Source: an uncultured Bacteroidales bacterium (GTDB taxonomy: Bacteria > Bacteroidota > Bacteroidia > Bacteroidales > Muribaculaceae). From it: a stretch of 64,000 nucleotides of DNA. The stretch lies in NCBI GenBank assembly GCA_900539915.1, contig UQDU01000004.1:23262-87261 (forward strand), written 5' to 3'. The notes under the pieces are model-generated. The model searched no databases and had not been told where the DNA came from. It saw only the letters and a program-made list of their open reading frames with translations. Both the position numbers and the translations under genes were made by a program. Shown here piece by piece: positions 25,146-32,210 of this stretch. The number at the start of each line of letters is the position of its first letter. The stretch's first letter is position 1.

Positions 25146-26018
25146 TTACAGCTTGATTGCGTCCAGAAGTGCCTGACGGTCATCGGCAGTCAGACCCTCG
25201 GCCAGGCGCATGAAGCTCATGTCACACTCAGTCAGAGCACGGGTAAAGGCGGCGATTACTACCGCGTTGCCGTTACGGGTAGTGACAAGGCTCTCGTCAG
25301 GAAGCGGAATCCTCAAAGTATGCTTAGGCGAATAGTAACGCAGACAGGGACCATCATCATCCACTGTCAGACCTATAAACTCGGGGCAGTAAAATGAGAT
25401 GTTGTCGCGATAAGCCGCATCAAGGCTACGGCATCCGAAAAATTCCTTGAGTTCGGTTTCCGTGGCTATCACAAAATCGGCAAGCTCGAGATTGTCGAGA
25501 AGCGACGGCTTGACAGGTGTCAGCTGTTTGCCCTCATGTATGTCAAAACCGGGTGCATAGACCACCAAAGCCCTGCGCTGGCGGCAAGAGCCGATAAACT
25601 CTCTGACAAACTTGATGTTACGCGGAGCCACGGCGAAATAATCGCCCATGACCACGACATCGTCACGGTCAATCCGCGGCCACACGGCATCAAACGTATC
25701 CTCGGGATACACACGGTAACGCACCGTATCCGCGTTGTCATGGCTCTCGTCGGGGAGAAAATGCAGATTGAGGGGAGTGTGACCTCCGGCATAGCGGTCA
25801 ATGCTTGATACGGCCACGCCATGCGCCGACAGGTATTCCACGATGAAATCGCCGACACGGTCACGTGCCGCCTCGCTTACAAATGTCACCGGGACACCTT
25901 TGCTGGCGAGATGCACACTTGTCTGTAGCATGCGCCCTTCAGGCCACATGGATATGGGAAGCCCCCCGGCGGAGTCAATACCGAGAGCCGACGAACCTAT
26001 TACTGCAACTTTCTTCAT
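25146..26018 (-). CDS. PfkB-family carbohydrate kinase homologue with altered active site
   Basis: 290 residues with PfkB/ribokinase layout: VAVIGSSALGID at the start, GGHTPLNLHFL lid region, FVIATETELKEFFG. The catalytic anion-hole motif DTxGAGD is replaced by TTRNGNAVVIAAF (about 248-260), so the base Asp is Asn and GAG is RNG. It may be inactive or a binding protein. It lies 39 bp before the gene-start side of no other kinase and directly downstream of the SIS isomerase on the same strand, so a sugar-phosphate role is likely. Confidence 0.78.
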   Translation of the reverse strand: MKKVAVIGSSALGIDSAGGLPISMWPEGRMLQTSVHLASKGVPVTFVSEAARDRVGDFIVEYLSAHGVAVSSIDRYAGGHTPLNLHFLPDESHDNADTVRYRVYPEDTFDAVWPRIDRDDVVVMGDYFAVAPRNIKFVREFIGSCRQRRALVVYAPGFDIHEGKQLTPVKPSLLDNLELADFVIATETELKEFFGCRSLDAAYRDNISFYCPEFIGLTVDDDGPCLRYYSPKHTLRIPLPDESLVTTRNGNAVVIAAFTRALTECDMSFMRLAEGLTADDRQALLDAIKL

Positions 26019-26057
26019 ATGCGGAAAAATGTGTCTTTGAACCTTGAGAGGCCGTAA

Positions 26058-26663
26058 TTATTTGCCAGCAGAGGCCACCGTGCCGAGATAGCCGCCATGA
26101 TGACGCAACGCATATTCACGGCGTGTGAAACCTGTGGCGTTCATCACATTGACCACAAGGATGTCACCGATGACGGTCATGGCTGTGGTAGAGGTGGTGG
26201 GTGTCAACCCCAGAGGGCACACCTCAGGCGCGCCGCCTGTCGAAAGCACTACGGGGGTCATGTGTCCCAGCTCGCTGTCGGGGTTTCCGGTTATGACTAT
26301 CAGCGGCAAAGCCGGATACAGATTCTTGGCCAGGTCAACCAATTCGATGATTTCACGGGTGCGTCCGGAATTGCTGACCAGCAGCATGACATCGCCGGGC
26401 TGCAGCACCCCGAGGTCACCGTGCTGTGCCTCGCTCGGATGCAGGGACACGGCCGGTATGCCCGTAGAGCAGAATGTCGTGGCAATGTTCATGGCTATCT
26501 GGCCGGCTTTGCCCATGCCTGCTGTCACGAGCTTACCGCCATGTTCGTGTACATGCTCCACTATAAGGTTGACAGCCTGATCATAGGCAGGAGTATATGG
26601 TATATTCTGTATGGCACGACTCTCGGCATCGAGAATCTCAAGCATGGTCTGCTTTACTGACAT
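26058..26663 (-). CDS. kdsD: SIS-domain sugar isomerase (KdsD/GutQ-type, no CBS domains)
   Basis: 201 residues from the ATG at 26663 (MSVKQTMLEILDAES); the open frame upstream to 26804 lacks conserved content. The SIS domain is typical of arabinose-5-phosphate isomerase: TAGMGKAGQIA, HPSEAQHGDLG, LLVSNSGRTREI, CPLGLTPTTSTTAM and the C-terminal ALRHHGGYLG. It would convert ribulose 5-phosphate to arabinose 5-phosphate for Kdo. The CBS pair of classical KdsD is missing; SIS-only isomerases are known in Bacteroides. The PfkB-like gene follows within 39 bp. Confidence 0.82.
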   Translation of the reverse strand: MSVKQTMLEILDAESRAIQNIPYTPAYDQAVNLIVEHVHEHGGKLVTAGMGKAGQIAMNIATTFCSTGIPAVSLHPSEAQHGDLGVLQPGDVMLLVSNSGRTREIIELVDLAKNLYPALPLIVITGNPDSELGHMTPVVLSTGGAPEVCPLGLTPTTSTTAMTVIGDILVVNVMNATGFTRREYALRHHGGYLGTVASAGK

Positions 26664-26826
26664 CGCACAATGATTTAGAATTTGACAGGGAGCGTGTGGT
26701 TTCCGTCCCTGCATAATGTTTTTTTGCAAATATACGATTTTTCCGCCAATCGGCATCGTCACAAAGCCGTAGCCGACGGAAACTTTGCCTTGACGCTGCA
26801 CCACTGCGACCCCGAATCCCGCGCCG

Positions 26827-27765
26827 TCATATCAGCAACGTAGGTTTCGAGAACAATGAGAAGCCAAGCGACTCCTTGAACAGGCACAGGCCGTCGTCAG
26901 GAGTACCGGCTATCGACGATGGTCCGAGATCAAACCAACGGAATCCCTTACGGGCGAAATCCATCGACATGCTGACCGCTATATTGTTCATCGGACGCAG
27001 CTCTGCGGCCTCCGGGATATTGCCCCAGTACACTCCCTGGACGATACCGCAGGGATGGTGGTAATTTATGGCGGATGCGACAGACTGCCCTTCGGCAGTC
27101 ACTATGTACACGCTCCCTGCCACCATGCGGCCTATGGTAGACCGCAGGTTGTCAAGGGTCATATGCACAGGGTAGCCTCTCGACTCATGGTTGATGGTGA
27201 CAACGCGATAAGCCTCGGCAAGCGCATCGTCATCAGACGCATCATAGGCACGGCACTCCAGACCGGCTCTGACCGACGCCCTGTATTTGCGCCGCGACTG
27301 CGGGATCAGCAAACTCTCTACGTCCATATCCTGCGCAAGAGGCATGGCGTAGGTATAGTCGGTATATAACAGTTCGGCTCCGCCACGCAGGGCTGCGAGA
27401 TACTGCTTGGCTATCTGAGAGCGTGTAGAGTAGATGTCAGGGGGGAGAGTCAAGCGTATGCGGCAGCCATATTCCCGGGCATATCCGCGCAGGGCCGCAA
27501 TCGCTTCCACATAATAGAGAAGCTGCTGAGGCCTCGTCTCCTCGATGCAACCGAAGGGAGCCGAAAACGGAGCCCTCAGCTCCCCGTCTTTCAATCCGAG
27601 GGTGAGGCCGAACCTGATGCGTCCGTTGGCATCGCTGACGGCCACATAATGCAGATCGTCACATTTGCCGCGGTTGAGTTCACTGAATTCGGTGCGGCTG
27701 TAGACCAGTAGCGGATCAGGAAACATTGCGGCATACTCATCTGCCTGGAGTCTCGTAGCTTTCAT
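26827..27765 (-). CDS. GNAT/FemAB-like acyltransferase, paralogue 1
   Basis: About 312 residues from the ATG at 27765 (MKATRLQADEYAAMFPDP). The fold resembles the double-GNAT BioF2/FemAB type: RRKYRASVRAGLE in the middle, YPVHMTLDNL, VASAINYHHPCGIVQGVYWGN, and GFRWFDLGPSSIAGTPDDGLCLFKESLGF near the C-terminus. Substrate unknown; relatives add acyl or aminoacyl groups to envelope molecules. It is about 55% alike by eye to the gene directly upstream (27800-28747), with the same MKAT start and KPTLLI end. Confidence 0.75.
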   Translation of the reverse strand: MKATRLQADEYAAMFPDPLLVYSRTEFSELNRGKCDDLHYVAVSDANGRIRFGLTLGLKDGELRAPFSAPFGCIEETRPQQLLYYVEAIAALRGYAREYGCRIRLTLPPDIYSTRSQIAKQYLAALRGGAELLYTDYTYAMPLAQDMDVESLLIPQSRRKYRASVRAGLECRAYDASDDDALAEAYRVVTINHESRGYPVHMTLDNLRSTIGRMVAGSVYIVTAEGQSVASAINYHHPCGIVQGVYWGNIPEAAELRPMNNIAVSMSMDFARKGFRWFDLGPSSIAGTPDDGLCLFKESLGFSLFSKPTLLI

Positions 27766-27799
27766 AGGGTTTTGATTACAGTGATTAACCGCCGAAGGG

Positions 27800-28747
27800 T
27801 CAGATAAGCAGTGTGGGCTTTGTAAGGAGCTCATATCCAAGCGACTCCTTGAAGCGGCACAGTCCGTAGTTAGGTATGCCGTGAAGCGAAGACGTCCCCT
27901 GGTCAAGCCATGCAAACCCACGCGAGGCATAGTGACGAGCCATCTCCACCGCCAGATAATTCATCGGACGCAGATAGCCGGTATCCACAATATGTCCCCA
28001 ATATACAGGCTGCACGATACCGCCGGCATGTATATAATTGATTGAGGCAGCGATATTATCATTGCCGCATGAAACTATGAATACCTCGCCTCTGACCCTT
28101 GTGCCAAAACACCGCAGGGTGGCCTCAATCTGCTCCATAGACATATGAACCGGATAGCCGTGGGCCTGATGGTTGTGCTGGACAATGCTGTATGCCTCCT
28201 CAAGCATCACATGCGCCGATGCTTCGGCCACACGATACGAGAGTCCTCTGCGGCATGCCGCGCGGTAACACTTGCGGGCATGGCGCGAAAGGGCGGCCAG
28301 CACATCTGCTCCGCACGACAGCGGACGCACATAATTGCAATCAGAGTACGGCTGCGTGACACCGCGCGTCAGCGCGGCCATATACTGCTTCTCGATATGA
28401 GAGTTACGCGAATATATACTCGGAGGGAGAGTGAGACAGATACCGCACTGCAGCTCCGCTCCATAGGCACGCAGGGCATCCACCGCCTCAAGATAATATG
28501 AAATCTGCTGCGGACGGGTCTCCTCTATACACCCGAACGGAGCCGAGAAGGGAGCCTTCAATCCATCTTCGCAGAGCCCGAGCGTGATGCCGAGTCTGAC
28601 TTTACCTCCGTCATCGGTCAGGAGTAAATAGTGCACGTCGAGACATTTGCCCTTGTTGAGCTCGCTGAACTCTACCGTGTTATATGCCACCGAAGGGTCC
28701 GGGAAATACCGGGCGTATTCTGACGGAGATGTCCTTGTAGCTTTCAT
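27800..28747 (-). CDS. GNAT/FemAB-like acyltransferase, paralogue 2
   Basis: 315 residues (MKATRTSPSEYARYFPDP to KPTLLI). Shares with the next gene PFSAPFGCIEETRPQQ, GYPVHMSMEQI, IAASINYIHAGGIVQPVYWG and LDQGTSSLHGIPNYGLCRFKES. The last two blocks differ at the cofactor-side residues, so the pair may have split roles. Gap to paralogue 1 is 34 bp, so they form one operon. A -7-like box (TACTTTTG, 28760-28753) sits only 5 bp before the ATG, which would make the mRNA nearly leaderless if used. Confidence 0.75.
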   Translation of the reverse strand: MKATRTSPSEYARYFPDPSVAYNTVEFSELNKGKCLDVHYLLLTDDGGKVRLGITLGLCEDGLKAPFSAPFGCIEETRPQQISYYLEAVDALRAYGAELQCGICLTLPPSIYSRNSHIEKQYMAALTRGVTQPYSDCNYVRPLSCGADVLAALSRHARKCYRAACRRGLSYRVAEASAHVMLEEAYSIVQHNHQAHGYPVHMSMEQIEATLRCFGTRVRGEVFIVSCGNDNIAASINYIHAGGIVQPVYWGHIVDTGYLRPMNYLAVEMARHYASRGFAWLDQGTSSLHGIPNYGLCRFKESLGYELLTKPTLLI

Positions 28748-28803
28748 ATGTGCAAAAGTAATTAATTCCTGTCAAGAAATATCCTGTATCAGAGCTATTT
28801 TTG

Positions 28804-28811
28804 TAAATTTG
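28804..28811 (+). promoter_or_regulatory. -7 box for the gamma carbonic anhydrase gene
   Basis: TAAATTTG followed by GC; expected start about 28818, leader about 35 nt. No clear -33 match. Confidence 0.5.
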
Positions 28812-28852
28812 CATCATACCATGACACTAATCCGTTTAATCCGATACTTCAT

Positions 28853-29416
28853 ATGGCACTTTTGATACCCCTCCGCGGTTTTACTCCCCGATATGGCCAG
28901 GATTGCTTCTTCGCTCCCACAGCCCAACTCATAGGCGATGTCACCATAGGTGACGGATGCAGCATTTGGTTCAACACCGTGCTGCGCGGCGATGTAAACA
29001 CCATCAAGATAGGCAACCGCGTCAACATACAGGACGGCTCGGTACTCCACACACTCTACGAGAAATCTACAATAGAGATAGGCGACGATGTGTCCATAGG
29101 CCACAACGTGACCATCCACGGTGCCAAAATCCACGACCTCGCCCTCATCGGCATGGGCGCTGTGGTGATGGACGATGCAGAAGTGGGCGAAGGGGCTTTG
29201 GTGGCAGCCGGCTCTGTGGTGCTCTCGCGCACCAAAATCGGCCCCCACGAGCTATGGGGCGGAGCTCCGGCGAAGTTCATCAAGATGGTAGAGCCTGAAA
29301 AAGCCCGTGAAATGAATCAGAAGATAGCCCGCAACTACCTGATGTATTCCCAGTGGTACAGCGAGCCGGGCTGCGAGCCTCGCGAGATAGACCAGCACGG
29401 CAACCCGGTGGAATAA
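28853..29416 (+). CDS. Gamma carbonic anhydrase family protein
   Basis: 187 residues, left-handed beta-helix built of hexapeptide repeats (IGDVTIGDGCSIWFNTVLRGD, IGNRVNIQDGSVLH, IGDDVSIGHNVTIHGA). The three zinc histidines expected in the family are present in SVLHT and IGHNVTIHG. A C-terminal helix follows (FIKMVEPEKAREMNQKIARNYL). Members hydrate carbon dioxide or bind metal with other roles (YrdA, PaaY); activity of this one is not certain. It is convergent with the SpoU methyltransferase gene, 8 bp apart. Confidence 0.9.
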   Translation: MALLIPLRGFTPRYGQDCFFAPTAQLIGDVTIGDGCSIWFNTVLRGDVNTIKIGNRVNIQDGSVLHTLYEKSTIEIGDDVSIGHNVTIHGAKIHDLALIGMGAVVMDDAEVGEGALVAAGSVVLSRTKIGPHELWGGAPAKFIKMVEPEKAREMNQKIARNYLMYSQWYSEPGCEPREIDQHGNPVE

Positions 29417-29424
29417 GCGTCAGC

Positions 29425-29952
29425 TTATCGGGCGCCGAATGTGAGCTGGTAGACGGCCAAGGCTGTCGACACGGCAACATTGAGGGAGTGCTTTGTGCCG
29501 AACTGTGGTATTTCAAGACACAGATCGGCTGCATCTACCACCTCCTGCGATACCCCATGCACCTCATGCCCGGCCACGATGGCATATTTGCGACCCTCCT
29601 CAGGCACGAACTCGGGCAACGACACCGAGCCGTGGACCTGCTCAAGGGCGCACACGGTGTACCCCTCGGCATGAAGCGCATCCACGGCCTCCATGGTCAA
29701 TGGATAGTAGGCCCAGTCCATTGACAGCTCCGCCCCGAGGGCAGTCTTATGTATCTCGGCCGATGGAGGGGTGGCAGTGATGCCGCACAGTATCAGCTTA
29801 CCGACAGCAAAACCGTCACATGTGCGGAATATCGACCCTATATTGTTAAGACTCCTGACATTGTCAAGCACCACCACAAGCGGTGACTTCTCGCTTGCGC
29901 GGAAATCATCGATGCTGACACGGTGAAGCTCACGAATATTTTTCTTCTCCAT
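29425..29952 (-). CDS. TrmH/SpoU-family RNA 2'-O-methyltransferase
   Basis: 175 residues from MEKKNIRELHRV (ATG 29952). SPOUT knot motifs: VVLDNVRSLNNIGSIFRTCDGF (motif 1), YAIVAGHEVHGVSQEVVDAAD (motif 2), LEIPQFGTKHSLNVAVSTALAVYQL (motif 3). It lacks an N-terminal RNA-binding domain, as TrmL/TrmH minimal forms do. It methylates a ribose in tRNA or rRNA; the site is unknown. A -7 box (TAAATTTG, 30005-29998) precedes it. Confidence 0.88.
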   Translation of the reverse strand: MEKKNIRELHRVSIDDFRASEKSPLVVVLDNVRSLNNIGSIFRTCDGFAVGKLILCGITATPPSAEIHKTALGAELSMDWAYYPLTMEAVDALHAEGYTVCALEQVHGSVSLPEFVPEEGRKYAIVAGHEVHGVSQEVVDAADLCLEIPQFGTKHSLNVAVSTALAVYQLTFGAR

Positions 29953-30058
29953 AATTAAAGATTTGCACCCGGCATGCCTTAGTGGGCACACCGGGTGCAA
30001 ATTTAACATTTTTCATCCATAACGCCACTACGCAGGTGGCTTTGATGTGACCGCAATG

Positions 30059-30961
30059 TCAGGCTTGCTCCTCGTACTGGTCGAGGGTCTCCTTCAGGCT
30101 GGAGACCATCATGGCACGCAGTTCGGGCGGCTCGATGACCTTTATGCGAGGGCCGTAGCCGAGCAGTTCCTGGACGAAGTCGGGAGTCAGACGCAGACGG
30201 TAGCTGAATATGGAGTAGCTGTCGTGGATGACCTCGCTCTGCGAATGGTGCAGCGGAAGAGCGCGGAAATATTTGGCCTGACGCGAGTCGGTGCGGATTC
30301 TGACCGTCTTGGCCTCTCCGTGGGAAAATATGATGCCATAAGAGTCTCGCGAATAGCTCTCGGCATCGAAATCCGGAGGCATCACGAAGCGTTCGGCATC
30401 CATCGTGACATCCGACATGCGGTCAAGCGCATATGTCTTGATAGTATCCTCCGCCCGGTTGCGTCCGGTGACATACCACCGCTGGCGGAATATCTTGAGA
30501 AAATACGGCTCCAGCTGCAAGCCGGTAGTCGGCAGTGACCTGCTGTAGGAATGATAGTCAAACTTCAGCACATGGCACTCCCTGAGAGCATCCATGACCA
30601 CCGAGAGATACACACGCGCCGAGGGGACGTCCTCGATAAATATGCGCTGCGACAGGTCTCTGGCACCTGACAGCACACTGTTGGTGGCGGCGGAGTTAAG
30701 CAGCCAGTCAGTCATGCTCTCCTCGTGGGCATCACTGTATTCTATGAAATACTCGTAGGTAGAGGGATTACAGCCTATGTTGACATTAAACAATTCCTCT
30801 ATTGCATTGCGATAATTATAGAACGTGCGCCGCGGCAGATCCTCTCCCGTATAAAACGGCGAGTTGCGCCAGCGTCGGTTTAGTTCGTCGCGAGTAATCG
30901 ATCCATGCCTGCGTATGGCGTCGACAATCCAGATGTAACGGCTTAATAGATTTTTTGACAT
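30059..30961 (-). CDS. WYL-domain transcriptional regulator
   Basis: 300 residues from MSKNLLSRYIWIVDAI (ATG 30961). N-terminal winged helix (about 1-60: ITRDELNRRWRN, RRTFYNYRNAIEELF). A WYL domain follows in the middle (LKFDYHSYSRS, LQLEPYFLKIFRQRWYVTGRN, KTYALDRMSDV) and a C-terminal WCX-like extension. Such proteins sense ligands, sometimes nucleotides or ssDNA, and regulate nearby stress or defence genes; no defence genes are seen here. Stands alone. Confidence 0.88.
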   Translation of the reverse strand: MSKNLLSRYIWIVDAIRRHGSITRDELNRRWRNSPFYTGEDLPRRTFYNYRNAIEELFNVNIGCNPSTYEYFIEYSDAHEESMTDWLLNSAATNSVLSGARDLSQRIFIEDVPSARVYLSVVMDALRECHVLKFDYHSYSRSLPTTGLQLEPYFLKIFRQRWYVTGRNRAEDTIKTYALDRMSDVTMDAERFVMPPDFDAESYSRDSYGIIFSHGEAKTVRIRTDSRQAKYFRALPLHHSQSEVIHDSYSIFSYRLRLTPDFVQELLGYGPRIKVIEPPELRAMMVSSLKETLDQYEEQA

Positions 30962-31146
30962 CGCTGAGATAAGTAGAGATAGATTAGAGGTGAGATATAT
31001 TTGACAGGTCAGCATCCCCCGGGCAGGCTTTAATGATAAAAAGCCCCTGATTCAATACATGTGTTTTTCTAATCCGCGCATAAGCAGTCGGATATCGGAG
31101 GAGGATGCGCTCAGTAAATGAAATCCTATTAAGAAGACAGTATTTT

Positions 31147-31203
31147 AAATAAAACCGCGCGGATTGCATCGGGCATGGCCCGGTCTACAATCTCAGCGCG
31201 GTT
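31147..31203 (-). terminator. Long structured terminator of rplU-rpmA
   Basis: Minus strand AACCGCGC (31203-31196) pairs with GCGCGGTT (31160-31153), with inner stems GATTG/CAATC and CGGGC/GCCCG, then TTATTT. A smaller hairpin (GGACCT/AGGTCC) lies at about 31220-31247. Between the WYL gene start and this terminator (30962-31146) no gene is seen. Confidence 0.7.
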
Positions 31204-31323
31204 ATGAGGGTCAGGAGTACGGACCTTAGCCGTATGCCTTGAAGGTCCTGTGTCAGAGCCCCGTCATGCCGTCAGTGGGCAGACGCTGCTCCGGCATAGG
31301 CAGATAGCCATTAGTGCTGCTGC

Positions 31324-31584
31324 TTATGCCTCAGAGGGTGTAACATTGATGAAGCGGCGTCCGTTGCGGCCTACGGTGAATACCACAGTGCCGTCTACGA
31401 GAGCGTAGATGGTGTGGTCCTTGCCCAGACCTACATTGAGACCGGGATGGTGCACTGTGCCACGCTGACGCTTGATGATGCTTCCTGCCTTAGCGTACTG
31501 ACCTCCAAAAATCTTCACGCCGAGACGTTTGCTTTCTGATTCGCGGCCGTTCTTCGAACTGCCGACTCCTTTTTTGTGTGCCAT
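31324..31584 (-). CDS. rpmA: 50S ribosomal protein L27
   Basis: 86 residues, normal length. MAHKKGVGSSKNGRESESKRLGVK, then GQYAKAGSIIKRQRGTVHHPGLNVGLGKDHTIYA, typical of L27 without an N-terminal cleaved extension. Follows rplU by 28 bp; the L21-L27 pair is conserved across bacteria. Confidence 0.98.
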   Translation of the reverse strand: MAHKKGVGSSKNGRESESKRLGVKIFGGQYAKAGSIIKRQRGTVHHPGLNVGLGKDHTIYALVDGTVVFTVGRNGRRFINVTPSEA

Positions 31585-31612
31585 TGTGTTTAGTTAGCGA
31601 TGATTTAGAGGG

Positions 31613-31933
31613 TTAGGCTACTACTTCCTTGATTAACACTTTTGTGAAGTACTGACGGTGACCGTTCTTGCGACGATAGCCTTTGCGGCGTTTCTTCTTG
31701 AAGACAATCACCTTGTCACCCTTTACGAGGGGAGTGAGGACTTCACATACTACCTTTGCGCCTTCCACAACGGGTGCGCCAACCTTCACTTCTCCGTCAG
31801 CGTCAGCGAGGAGCACACGGTCAAATTCGACCTTCTCTCCTTCTTTAACTGCTTCGCCGAGATAGTGTACATACAGGAACTTGTCTTTTTCAGCTTTGAA
31901 CTGCTGTCCCTGGATTTCTACGATAACGTACAT
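31613..31933 (-). CDS. rplU: 50S ribosomal protein L21
   Basis: 106 residues from MYVIVEIQGQQFKAEK (ATG 31933); the frame is open further upstream but that part is not L21. C-terminal KKKRRKGYRRKNGHRQYFTKVLI is the rRNA-binding tail. A -7 box TACCTTTG (32046-32039) gives a leader of about 100 nt that could hold an autoregulatory fold; I did not recognise a known one. Confidence 0.98.
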   Translation of the reverse strand: MYVIVEIQGQQFKAEKDKFLYVHYLGEAVKEGEKVEFDRVLLADADGEVKVGAPVVEGAKVVCEVLTPLVKGDKVIVFKKKRRKGYRRKNGHRQYFTKVLIKEVVA

Positions 31934-32210
31934 TGCGTTGATTAAGAGTTTATTAAAGGTTATTCCGCCAGGCGAGCGACACGCATCTTTCAGCGGCATC
32001 AGCTGCTTCACATCAAGCCCGACACGGATTTTAGCTCACAAAGGTAACACTTTTATTTCATTCCACCAAATATGTCCTCTTCCCCGAAATTTTCTGAAGT
32101 TTTCAAAAGCCACCGGGGACACAAGCAGGAGAAGCCTCACGCATTCGTGCAGCTTCTCCTGACAGGGTGTCCCGTGAGTGGGGAATACGACGCAACTTAC
32201 TGGGGATGGA

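Noticed and set aside
25146..26018. Active sugar kinase in Kdo synthesis
   Set aside because: The catalytic motif is lost (TTRNGNA), so I do not assign a reaction.
26664..26804. N-terminal extension of the SIS isomerase
   Set aside because: No conserved content; MSVKQTMLEIL at 26663 fits the family start.
30059..30961. Defence island led by the WYL regulator
   Set aside because: No defence, phage or toxin genes lie near it; neighbours are housekeeping genes.
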